The notes beneath the pieces were generated by a model. It did not search any database and was not told where the DNA came from. It saw only the letters and a list, made by a program, of their open reading frames with translations. DNA of 64,000 bases from Pisolithus tinctorius. Lineage: Eukaryota; Basidiomycota; Agaricomycetes; Boletales; Pisolithaceae. The position numbers and the translations under genes were made by a program. Of this stretch, positions 34,401 through 45,089 are shown in pieces; the first letter of the stretch is position 1, and each line of letters begins with the position of its first letter. The DNA is taken from contig JANFAH010000004.1 of NCBI GenBank assembly GCA_024663395.1, positions 2,418,001 through 2,482,000 on the forward strand, in the 5' to 3' direction.

Positions 34401-37173
34401 AGCAACACGAGTGGTGACGAAGGTAGTGGTAGGCTCGACACGAACGTGAAAGGAGAAACTGAGGACGAGGAAGCAGTAAAGGAGAAAAGGAATTCACTTG
34501 AAGAAAGATTTAGCGCAGAGTCGACAAGTTGGGGAACTTGGCTGAGCAAACACCCCAAGGCGCGGGCGATCGGCGAATGAGTCATTTCTGACCTCCTTTT
34601 CTATCAAGTGAAAGCGATGGGTTCCTTCATTAAGTTCTCAGCTGTAACCAAGTGTTAGTGAACAATTTGAGTGCTGCAGTGATACAATCAGATAGAGTGC
34701 AAGTTTGACATAGCACGGTCCGGACGCCGAGGTACTGGCTGTAGGGAGCATGTCGCCCCTATAGTATGGGTGACCATCAGTGAATGAATGTTTCTTGAAT
34801 AGCATACAATCGCTCCCCCTCTAACTTGTGAATCCAAATGTATGAACATATTCGCATAGATAGAAATAATGCACAATGCCTGTAGAATTCGCAATCTCGT
34901 GCAGCGGATTAGACTAGATCTCTGCTACAAGTGTCTGAAATCACACAAGTACTGCTCTGATACTCCAACAACAACATTTGATGTTTTATAGCTTCCACAA
35001 TCTTGCCTTCTTAAAGCTAAGTATTCCATCTAAGTAACTATACCATGCTTTCGATGTTTGAGGCTTTAGAAGAAAAGAATAACAATTACAGTATTGTAGG
35101 GTGTAGAGGCCATTGCACACGTGGGAAAGTATTATCACGAGGAAAGTGGGAGTAACCGCATTTGGCAAGAGATCGGAAGGAGCAGCATCCTCGGATTGGG
35201 CGGACGTTCAATGACGCACCCCAAAAAAACGGTATATATGACACAGGGGAAACCGGTCTTGTCGGCTGCCTGATTATCTACTGCTAAAGTGCGCCTTGGA
35301 GACTCAGACTGATATCTTTGCGTCAAAGAACCCGGAAGGAGTCAAATATTACTCATACGTGTTACGGCCAGACAATAGGGGCGCAGAAACCAGTGACTCA
35401 AAGCGCTCAGAGGGCAGGAAGTACACCGCCTTCACCACCATGACCGATGAAATCAATTCTACTGCCACAATTTGCGAGGCCTGTGATTGACTCTGGTCAT
35501 CCATCAGGGCTCCATGGAAACCCCAGTTACAGATTAAAATACATGTATACCAACACTAGTATCCTCGTAAGTATTGTTATGCAGTTATTTCTGAATGGCC
35601 TAATAAGTACTGCCCGCACAACAGTTGGTCATCATCATGTGGGTAGTCTTACGCTTGGCAAGGCCGATCTAAAGACGAACGATATCAAGCTACGTCTCAT
35701 CGCCATGTTACACGCGTAATTGATGTGATTTTCGCCTTACCATGTACTCCATAGTTCGAAACGTGGACCTGCGATCCGGCGGAAGCTCTGACATGTCCGC
35801 GGTCCGCTTACCTTTGTGGAACTTGCGCTGTCGATTACGCTATTGCATTTCACCTGCGGAACTACCGCTACTTACCAATCCAGATGTCTCTACCAGCCGC
35901 ACCATGCTGACGATAGTGCACCGTCATTACTTGGCGCGCAGACAACGACGGAAGCATTACTTAACGGGTGGGGAACAGGTTATTGGCATCCGCCCTTGAA
36001 CCCGTCTAGGAGTTGGCCATCAATCGCGATAACTTGCATTGCCTAGGGTTTCAACGTGAGCAGAGTAGTAATCCCGATGACTCTGGCTCCTTTCCCTGAG
36101 AGCTGCGGATAACTAAAAATGCACAACTAGCGCGTAATTTACTTAGTAGTTCTTCGTCCCATCTCAAAGCCATTTTGATACGTATCTCTCAAAATTGCGT
36201 GGTAACGTCACCCACGCTTCCCTGATGAAAGTTTCCGCTTTCGCAACCAATGCGCTGAATAATTATGGTAGGCGTAGAGAACAAGGTATTTCTCGTCCCT
36301 ACATACCGAGAAGCAACGAAAATGGCGAAATGAGACTGGAGAGTGTCGTGCCTAATGAGCCGCTGTCCGCTTCTTTATTGGTACCCTCGTCCCAATTGGT
36401 CCGTTGCATTCATGTCAGCGAGTGCAGTTGTCGCCTCGGTCGGGCTTGCTTTGGCCACTGGTAACACTGGATATGAACAACCTCCTCGGATAGGTGTATA
36501 GAGTGGAGGCGCATTGGCAGTCACATTCTAGTGGGTGGGACTCCTGGAATATGAGCCTGAGCAGGAATCTCGTCGTGACTTGACTCCCGTTGGCCGTAGG
36601 GTTAAAATTATTGGTGTTCAAATCAGGTCAATTGCGCCAATACGTGACGATGGGACAGCACTTGTGCGCGTAAGCATGGGCGTAAGCGTGATCCCTGCTA
36701 GGCCTACTTGAGGCCTGTTCCTTATGGCTCATCGTGATGTCTGCATGTTGTATCCACTTTCACTCTTCTCGTCCCCCCATTACAATGGCTTACCTCATTA
36801 GTAGCACCGGTTTGGGTACCAGACTATCAACCTGCAAAGTGATGGGGGTGATTGGCGAGACGGAAAAAGTTTACCTCAATGTGCGCATCGCCCGGACCTG
36901 AGGCAGAACCGCACTAGTGTCCGATCATTCATGACACACATTACATCCCCGGTCAACGGTGAAACCGTCACCACCGAGGTTTCCGCATTGTGAACGCTTA
37001 GTCTGTTGCCCACCGGTTTGCTGTGAGTTGGGTGCAAAGTTGTAGTAAGGGACATAGCCCAATTGTGCTCCTCTGGAGATTTAAAAAGCTGCAAAGATAA
37101 TCGAGGAGAATCAGAAACCAAATACCATCCAGTTCTTCCAGTCACAAACCCTACAATCTTCTGAATATCCACA
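34401..37173. other. Gene desert upstream of the protease
   Basis: 2.8 kb, the longest stretch without a supported gene. Frames are all under 105 codons and look random; I saw no long repeats, target-site duplications or transposase motifs. The first 200 bases probably contain the protease 5' UTR. Confidence 0.5.
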
Positions 37174-38216
37174 ATGGTCTTCCACACTCGCGTCGCACTC
37201 GCCGAGGACTACGACCTCTCCCACTCTCAGATTGACGAGTACCAAAACAATGTCTGTTGCGCACTTGCACTGAACGCGACTGTCTTTGCTGACGGAAATC
37301 CCCTAGGGACACATCCTGCTCAAGAACGTCATCCCTGAGTCGGAGATCGCTGAATTGCGCACTGCCGTATTGCGAGCGCATGAAGCTCTCAAAGACCAAG
37401 AGGAGGACTTCCAGAAAGCGTTCCGCATCACCCAGAACCTATGGGAAATAAACGACGTCGTGCGCGCGCACGTCTTGTCCAAGCGTTACGCAGGTGCGTT
37501 CGTGATGATCGGGCACCAATTTCACGCTCACCTTGAAAAATAAGGAATCGCTGCGAAGCTCTTAGGCTGCCGTGACGTGCGGATTTACCACGACCTCACC
37601 TTCTTCAAGGAAGGTCTTGGTAAGGGCAAACCGACACCGTGGCACCAGGATGGGCACTACTGGTGAGTGACCTCTTTCGAACTTCTAACCTTCAACATGT
37701 ACTGAGCTGTTCCCATGATGACAGGCCCCTTAACACAGATGGGTGCATAACCCTTTGGGTTCCGCTTATCGATTGCCCAGTAGACATGGGACCCATGTCG
37801 TTTGTGTCGGGTTCACACCTCAATAAAGATGCTGAACACCTGCCGATTTCCGATGAGAGCGACGAATACATTAGCAAATTGGTCGAGAACGAAAACCTTT
37901 CCGTGGCCCCCGCGCAACACATGAACGCAGGAGATGCAACATTGTAAGTATGTCTCTTCCAGCTGTGGAAAATCAAGCTTAGCACAAATGTTATAGCCAC
38001 TCGTGCTGGACATACCATGCTGCGGCGTCCAACACGACCGAAAACACTAGAATTGCTTTCGCAATTGCGTACTATGACGCCGATGCAACGATTCCCCTCC
38101 AGCCACCAACCAACGAGCGGCGTGCCGCCAACTTGGCCAGGTGGTTCCCTGGGGCCGTACCCGGCGGACCTGCGGCCACTCATCTAAATCCTGCCGTCCT
38201 TTCTTCCCGTGATTGA
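37174..38216 (+). CDS. Phytanoyl-CoA dioxygenase family protein
   Basis: A probable Fe(II)/2-oxoglutarate-dependent oxygenase of the PhyH family; the substrate cannot be deduced. The start MVFHTRVALAEDYDLSHSQI leads across an intron to GHILLKNVIPESEIAEL. Further exons give GIAAKLLGCRDVRIYHDLTF and TPWHQDGHYW, which contains the metal-binding H-x-D. Then come PLNTDGCITLWVPLIDCPVD, MGPMSFVSGSHL, and, after the last intron, HSCWTYHAAASNTT with the distal metal His and TRIAFAIAYYDAD with the Arg expected to bind 2-oxoglutarate. Five exons with consistent phases end at TGA 38214-38216. One intron uses the AAG acceptor at about 37550 and another has the weak donor GTCTGT, but no frame break remains. 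Confidence 0.87.
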
Positions 38217-39222
38217 TGGAACATTGATATGTGCTCCTTAAGGCGGGCGTGTAAATCGAATCCCTTCATCGAGTAGATCTCCTTTCAGTAACCCCAATTC
38301 CGGTTAGACACCCGCACGTACTTTAACATACATAGTCCATGGGACAACTTGTATATAATGGCCTGCGCTGTGAATTCCAAGGTGTTGATTTATGTGCAAA
38401 TTGAAACAGCCCAAAGGCCAGTAAACTTGTTACTCTTAGTGCCTCAGGTAAAGCAGCAAGGCGATACTGCTAGGAGTCCCGTCACGACCGGAGTTCCAGA
38501 AAATCTTTGACTACATAGCAGCTAGAAAGTTGCAGAATTGGAGCGAAGTCGCCGGCTTCACGTTAGTATTTTTTTCACAACTATTTGGTTATGAAGTTCA
38601 CCAAATTTGGTGCGTCATCATTGTCTACTTATTGCTCTCCTGGACAAACCAAATCGTTCTCTTTCCACTATCGTCACCGCAGCCGTTTTATTGCTGACAA
38701 CCGGGAAGCAGGCTGGGGTACATTGCCACCGGTAAGTGTCCAGTTCCCAACTCTTCCGGACATGCAAGACGACATCAAGCACACCTGAGAGCGCCATGAT
38801 ATCTCGGACGCGCTGTGTTCGTGCCTCTATTATTTGCCCAAGACTTTGGCCTGAAGGGCACCAACCGCCCTTTTCTAGATATCTTCTCCTACTGGGGCTC
38901 AATGATGGTAGTAATTTGCAATCGGATTGTTTGTTCCTTCATTACCTGGACCAGTTACTGACAGGCCGTTTTTCCGAGCTGTTAGGCGTGTGTCCGGTCC
39001 ATTCTGTATGCCAGAATCCAAATAGCGTTCGACTATTTAGACCATAACATCGAAGGACAAACGGGAGCTTGTATGTAGTTGTACTGGCAATTGTTGTGTT
39101 TCCTACACGTACATCGAACTGCCGTCGCATCCCTACGAAACGAGTGACGACAGAGCTGGAACCTTATCCGAGAGTGCTGTGTGTAACGTTGACGAACAAC
39201 TTGAATTGCTACTCGTAACTCG
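38217..39222. other. Intergenic region upstream of the LARP7-family gene
   Basis: About 1 kb with short frames only; nothing recognised. It presumably includes the promoter and 5' UTR of the downstream gene. Confidence 0.5.
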
Positions 39223-41002
39223 ATGTCAGTGCCGTTTGCATTTGTTCCGCGACAAGTCTCTCGACCTACGAAAGTTCAAGGAACAGAACCTCCCAAGACC
39301 CCATCCGTCGTACCCCAGCGCGCACGATCGCCCTCACCAGTGTCCGACTCAGAGGATGACTCCAAGGCACCCGAAGCCGCCGTGACAGACAAGGACAAGA
39401 AGGGCAAGCAGCGAGCAGTCGACAGTCATACTCATGACGTTGGCAGAGACATCGCAGCCCTCGCGTTGCTCGCCCTGTCTGACTATAGGATCTGGTCAGA
39501 TGCTGATCTGCGAAACAAACTGGACGGTTGTCTGAACACCAGTGATACTTCAGCAGCAGGGTGTACGTGCGTTCGGTTTGTCTTGCCCAATTCCCGGGCT
39601 GACCTTCTCATTTCAGTTGTACCCATAAATTATCTCATACGGCGACCACCGTTCCGTGGGTTCCTGCCAGCAGAGCCATCGGAGGTAGAGGTTGTGAAAG
39701 CCCTCCGGTCGTATGCCAACGACGCACTGGAAGTGCGCATGCTCGTCTCAGCACCGTCTTCATCTGTTTGGTACGGTACCGGTAAAACCTCGAGAAAGAA
39801 GGACGTCGGCGGATACGAAGTTCGTAGGAAGGATTGGGAAACGTTACTAGACCATCCTTTGCGCCACCTCAGCCCTGAGCAGTGGGATAAGAGGACTTTG
39901 TATATGGTGCGTTTATATCTTCGATACTTCGACACCTCTGACAATCGTATCACAGGAGTGCGTACCTACGCAGTACCGTAGCCTCGCTGGGATCGCACGA
40001 TTTACTCAGGCTCTTCTACCTTTGCCGCCGTCTTCGCCACCTTCGCAAGTACATGTTCAAAATGTTACGCTACCTCCACACTACCTCGATAAACCAGGGG
40101 ATATCCCAAAATGTAGGGGGTACGCGCTGGTCACATTCTCTACTACTGAACAGCGGGATGCGCTTCTCCACGTGTGGCCGTGGAAACGTGGCGTTTGCGA
40201 CATCACTGACCATAGAACACCTGAAGTGAAAGAAGCACAGAGATTCGGGTTTCGGACCATATCCAAGGCGCGGTGGGATCAGTTAAATGAAGAGTACGTC
40301 GCCTACAGGCATCAACTCGTAGACGAAATCTTTGAGGCAAGCAAACATGCACCATCAAACCATCGTTCAGACATCCCTTCGGGGACAGATGTGTCCACAC
40401 GTGTTCGGCCGGAAGATGAAGGCTTTCCTACCCATGCTCTTGCCTCACGACCGCCAGGTGGTACTCCAAAAACGACAATTGCATCTCCGTATCCATATGG
40501 ATGCTTAATTTTCGTCCGGAACATTCACTCGGGGACAAATAAAACAACCCTCAAAACTCTGTTTGCCAAAGCGTTTGAAGGTAAGGGGAAACCCACCGGT
40601 CTCGACTATGTTGACTTTAATAAGGGCATGGACTCGGTTCGTCCTTTTCAGTCACTCATCTGCCCTTGCGTGAAACTGAGCAAAAAATACCAGTGTTATC
40701 TCCGCCTAACATCTCCGAACCATACCGCCGTTCTAACCGAACACTTTACACGACATCCAACTGTCCAAGCCAATGGTCTCGACACCGGTAGGGCACCCAG
40801 CGAAAATGAAAGGCCCATCAAAATGGAACTTATTGAAGGTAAAAAAGAAGAATTATATTGGAAGAACATTCCGGAGAAAGTCTGTCGTCAAGCTGTTGAA
40901 AAAGCCCTGGAGGCTGAACAACCCATTGACGTTTCCTGTCCGAACGCCTCTATGTCGGGTGGTACTGCAACTACTCGAGGCGCAAAGAAGCGCAAACGCT
41001 AG
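39223..41002 (+). CDS. LARP7-family La-related RNA-binding protein (Pof8-like)
   Basis: The La module and C-terminal xRRM layout is that of LARP7 proteins, which bind the 3' ends of small nuclear RNAs; fission yeast Pof8 and ciliate p65 are telomerase-RNA chaperones. A disordered N-terminus (MSVPFAFVPRQVSRP) is followed by a La-motif-like region (DIAALALLALSDYRIWSD, then NYLIRRPPFRGFLP and VVKALRSYANDALEVRM). Next is a divergent RRM1 (YALVTFSTTEQRDALLHVW). After a linker comes an xRRM-like domain: CLIFVRNIH, GLDYVDFNKG, then CYLRLTSPNHT across an intron, and a long C-terminal helix ending LYWKNIPEKVCRQAVEKAL. The GLDYVDF strand and extended helix are what separate it from ordinary La. A lysine-rich tail (KKRKR) follows. 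The gene is tail to tail with the NADAR gene. Confidence 0.72.
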
Positions 41003-41265
41003 CGCCCAAGTAATGAGTAGCCAGCGAACTACTAACATTTCATTGCTAAAGCCATGTACATGGACGTAGTGTATTCCATCTATCTTGTTGTTACAACTGG
41101 CGAAACCGTGGCCTGTGAATAATGCCCCAGGGGGAAAAAAAGTACACTGAACTTAAAGCATGTAGTATCGATCAAGAAGATAGTGGTGGCTGTTTTCAAC
41201 ATTATTCCGTGGAATATTTTGCAAATATAAAAACCTGAAAGAAAGTCATCAAATATGAATGTATG

Positions 41266-42847
41266 TTACCTCACGCCTTCACGATGAAGCCTTTCTCTGA
41301 CACGACAAAGGGCTCTCCCAAGGTGATTTTCACCTTCGCCATTGGGACCCTCACCCCAATATTCATTTGAATCCGCGAAAATGAGGTCCGCGATCCCCGT
41401 GTTCAAAAGCAGGTGTCGAATCGTAGGGTTTTGTTTAAACTTGAGGTATAACACGTCGTCCAGCTGAGGTGGAAATTCATGTAAGTGCCGCGTTGCGATC
41501 TCGGTAGGAAAAAACAAAACATACAACGTCGAGGAACATACGGCCCCAATCTGCACGGACATGTTCTTGATACTGCGACGAGAGCCTGTACACCTCGTTC
41601 GCATCCAAAGCCAAGCGTATCCTTTCTACAATATCCGGCTTATCCGCAAATTTCATTGCTTCGAGAAGATGCAAGGCGGAGGGATATGTCTTATTTTTAT
41701 GTATGATGCGATGGTTGGATTGGTTCACGAACCCACTAAGGTCACCGGTATGATTAAACTTTATTGGTGGAGGACGTTCGCTCTCTGGGATCGGCGGCGG
41801 AGGAATGACGATGTTCGCCACGGGTGGGATGCGGCTGGCGCGATCGCGTCGACTACTGGAAGCGGGTTCTGGCATTGGCATCTCGACTCCAGCTCCAGTC
41901 GTGCTATGTGACCGGAAGAGTCCCCCACGGCTTCTGCCTTTTCCCTTGCGAGAACCAAATAAACTCCCAAGGCGGGAGTGATGGTGAGATGGCGGTGGTT
42001 CTGACTGTTCAGGAAAGACTTGATGTGCGTTGTCGACACCGAGTACCTGCGACACGTCCCGGGGAAGACTATGCAGTAGGTCTCTATAAGGTGAACTTTC
42101 CCAGACGTCAGCTGGCGGTTGCGGTAGAGGATTGCGATGCATCGGGTCAGTGGGCGGATGAGCGGTTGGTGGCCGGAATGGATCCAGCTCCGGTTGAGGC
42201 ATAGATACTCCTCCGTCTGCGGGTCTGTAGAAATTAGTATACCGACGCCGACCGGATCTTGGTGTCCGCGGTTCATCACTGATAACTGGAGGTGGCGGGA
42301 TGACCGGGTCCGCTTGTTGTGGCATAGATGGAAAGACGTTGTTCTGGGAAGCTGATACACTGATCGGTTCTGGCATTCGCATTTGGGCTGCTGGATGCGC
42401 CTGTCGCATCTGTTGAGCTGGTACCGTGGCAGCTACGGGAACCACTGCTGGTGCTGGTGCCGGCATTGGCATTTGTGCTGCTGCTACTTGTTGAACAGTT
42501 GTCACCGGCACATACGCCTGGGGCATGGCCATCATGGGCTGAACAGGCTGCATGGGTTGAATGGGCTGAACCGGCTGCATAGTCTGCATGGCCTGTTGGG
42601 GTTGTGTATAGAATGCTAGTTGAACGGGTGCATATTGAGGAGCAGGTTGTGGATAGTGTGCTGTAACCTGAGGGTCTGAGGCGGGACAGAGTAGTAACGA
42701 GATCTAGTTAGGACAGTCGAGCTTAGCATCTCACCACTACTGTCACGCACAAATTGGTTGCCCGTACGTGGCTTGAGGTCGGTATCCGTACGCGGCGGTA
42801 GAGTACGCACGCCTCCTGGACCTGCTACGAGGCATCGTGTCGTACAT
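41266..42847 (-). CDS. NADAR (YbiA-like) domain protein with Pro/Gln/Met-rich N-terminus
   Basis: Three exons. Exon 1 (MYDTMPRSRSRRRAYSTAAY) is Arg/Ser-rich. It splices to a low-complexity region with repeated MQPVQPIQPMQPV units and Pro-rich stretches (residues roughly 45-300). The C-terminal quarter is a NADAR/DUF1768 domain: PPIKFNHTGDLSGFVNQSNH, KTYPSALHLLEAMKF, a Tyr-rich helix and VRADWG, then across an intron LDDVLYLKFKQNPTIRHLLL, and the signature SNEYWGEGPNGEGENHLGRAL. NADAR domains are N-glycosidases in riboflavin by-product and NADP-ribose-type chemistry, and some remove ADP-ribose from guanine. Residues of the YWG...GxN-LG signature are retained, so activity is plausible but untested. 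The disordered N-terminus suggests a scaffold or granule role, which is inference. Confidence 0.82.
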
Positions 42848-43286
42848 CACCGGGACTGGCACTGGGTATGCCACTGGCCGAGACGGATTCGCGCCCATCT
42901 TGAGTTGGTGTATACACGACGTGTAAGAAAGACGTTTTGTGAACGAATGGTCCTCAAGCCTTGAAGACCAGAAGGTGGTCGTCGATCACCGCGACCGACG
43001 GAGATTATTGAACCGAAATGTCGTTTCCTGAACGACGCGGTATATGTATGGACCAGGAAAACACCTGCCGGGCCTGAGATATCCTTGATAGATGTGTGAT
43101 TAGCCTGTTTTCGCGACAGTCTGCCACGGTCAGCGGATGGCCGTGTACGATCAACACGCGCGGTGCTCGCACTAAGACCTCTGATACGGATCACAGTATG
43201 TACACATTCCCGGCACGACACACATCTACCCTTGAGTGCAGATGCACCAAGGCAACTACTCGTAGCAACAGCGGTCATCAAGGTAA
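42848..43286. other. Intergenic region between the NADAR gene start and SAP18 stop
   Basis: 439 bases with no gene I can support. It should contain the promoter of the NADAR gene. Confidence 0.5.
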
Positions 43287-44277
43287 TCAGTCATAACGCG
43301 GACCCCTCCGTCTTGGTGGGCTTCGCGACCTGGAATTGGACGGTGAACGTCTGCCACCTCTTCCCCCTGCACGACCACCACGGTAGGGTGGAGATTCCCT
43401 CCTCGGGGGCGGAGGGCGTCTATCCGGTTCACGAGCTCTGTCAAAGTCGCGATCTCTCCCAGCAAAGTCACCGCGACCACCACGACCCCGACCGCCTGGA
43501 GGGGAAGGATTAGACTCTCCCCGCCAGTGCCCCCCACCCCGACCAGCCGGAGCACGCGAACCCCATCCTGAATCTCCGACACGGCCAAGAGCACCACCTC
43601 TCCATCCGTTGGCACTTGGCACTGGTTTATTGACAGTGGTTTCACCTTGGGGAGGAGCACCAGCAGTCGCACTCTTCGGAAGAATGATGGATATGCAAAG
43701 GTAGTCTCCAGGAACGAAACGCAGTTCTTCGAGCGTCCTTTCTTCCTTTTCGCGTTCTGTCAGTTCTCTGTTTTCGTTATCCGCATCCTCCACCAGACGT
43801 GGGGCAGGAAATTCCAAACTTCCAGGTTCTCCTAGTATGTCCCTGGAATAGACGATACCCAGTTCTTTTTGAGCGAAACGACCCCTGTTGGCAGCATCTG
43901 CGTAGATAGCACGGAATGAGTAACGTCCAAGTGGATGTTTAAGTTCTGGTATCTGAGGTGCAATGTTTCGTAGCGTGGTCAAGACCTCGCGCAAGGTCGC
44001 GTCTTTCCTACAAAAGATACTCATAAATAACCATTACAAACACCACTTCACTCGACTTACCAGGTGAATATCTGCTGTTCGTCCGTCGTTGGGAGCGTGC
44101 CCTCTTCGAACAACGAAAGTCTGTGCGGCGTCCCTACTTTCACGAATGTGCGAATGAGAAAAGGCGGAGTCTGCCCACATTCTGTCGTCAAGACCGACTC
44201 CTTAAAGCGACCCGAGAACCCACCTTATCCCTTGCTACAATTGGTTTTCCAGAGGGTGTTGTGTCCATATCCGCCAT
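43287..44277 (-). CDS. SAP18: SAP18 with Arg/Gly/Ser-rich tail
   Basis: SAP18 is a ubiquitin-fold protein of the Sin3 deacetylase and ASAP (SAP18-RNPS1-Acinus) complexes, linking transcription repression and splicing. Exon 1 reads MADMDTTPSGKPIVARDK. A 53-base intron (GTGGGT...GGGCAG) joins it to TPPFLIRTFVKVGTPHRLSL, then FEEGTLPTTDEQQIFTW, and a second intron leads to KDATLREVLTTLRNIAPQIP, RYSFRAIYADAANRGRF, SRDILGEPGSLEF and FVPGDYLCISIILP, matching the SAP18 fold from start to end. After it comes a tail of about 120 residues rich in RGG, RGRGG and RRSPSNSRSRSPP, which human SAP18 does not have. The gene is head to head with NEDD8, 147 bases apart. Confidence 0.9.
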
Positions 44278-44424
44278 TGCGTTGCAAGCCTGAGCCAACC
44301 GCTTCGAGGGAACGGAAGACCGGAAGAGCTGCTGACTAAGCAAGACATACCCCCTGGCGTCACTTTTCCCGTTTCGTCCTCCCCATTTGCTGTACAATAC
44401 CTTGCAACAGAACAACAGATCGAC
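44278..44424. promoter_or_regulatory. Compact bidirectional promoter of SAP18 and NEDD8
   Basis: Only 147 bases separate two divergent start codons, so both 5' UTRs and core promoters must overlap or be very short. No clear TATA box is seen. Confidence 0.5.
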
Positions 44425-44877
44425 ATGTTGATCAAAGTAAAGGCAAGCATCAGATGTAATCTTGAGCGTAACATGCGGATGATTGTATTTCCTAGACGTT
44501 GACTGGCAAGGAGGTATGCTCCTGAGGGGGGGTCACCACTAGCTAATGTATGGCCACTGACATCTTCTGTAGATCGAGTTAGACATCGATTCCGAGGACA
44601 AGGTAGGTTTACCACAATACCGCAGCAGTTTCCCATTTTCACTTATATTCCCATCAAGATCAGCAGAATTAAGGAGAAAGTGGAGGAGCAGTCGGGCGTG
44701 CCACCACAACAACAGCGGCTGATCTTCAGTGGGAGGCAGATGTAAGTCCATGACCTTTTGTATGTAACTTTTTTGTTCACTCTCCGCAGGCCCGATGATA
44801 AAACAGCCAAAGACTTCAATATCACAGCTGGATCAGTACTTCATCTCGTTCTTGCTTTACGTGGTGGTCATTATTGA
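44425..44877 (+). CDS. NEDD8: NEDD8/Rub1 ubiquitin-like modifier
   Basis: A 78-residue precursor that, after C-terminal trimming, is attached to cullins. Exons are 44425-44442, 44496-44513, 44573-44602, 44659-44741 and 44790-44877, summing to 79 codons including stop. The start MLIKVKTLTGKEIELDID and the end [13 protein letters not shown] fit the family. Position 72 is Ala (LALRGG), the residue that separates NEDD8 from ubiquitin (Arg72). Only two residues, HY, follow the mature Gly-Gly. Keeping the conserved VK at positions 5-6 requires the first intron to begin GC (AAG|GCAAGC) rather than GT. Exons of 18, 18 and 30 bases are very short. SAP18 starts 147 bases away on the other strand. Confidence 0.93.
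44443..44495 (+). other. GC-AG intron in NEDD8
   Basis: The donor reads AAG|GCAAGC and the acceptor TTTCCTAG. Using the nearby GTAAAG donor instead would drop the conserved Val-Lys pair, so the GC donor is the better choice. The length is 53 bases. Confidence 0.75.
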
Positions 44878-45089
44878 ATCGATGCTCGTGCTTCCAACCC
44901 CTATGAGCATACCATAATAGAAGAGCGCGTAGAATGTAGGATGCACTCATGACGTTAAACACCATCTAATCTCCAGCCATACTTTTCTTCTCCTACACCC
45001 ACCCCACTTGCGAGTCAACCTAAACTTCGATTGGTGAGTTACCTGATTGGCAGTGCGAGACTGATACAGTTAGATCGATTCTTCCATCA

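Noticed and set aside
44425..44877. Ubiquitin rather than NEDD8
   Set aside because: Ala at position 72, and a start of MLIKVKTLTGKE and [12 protein letters not shown] sequence fit NEDD8.
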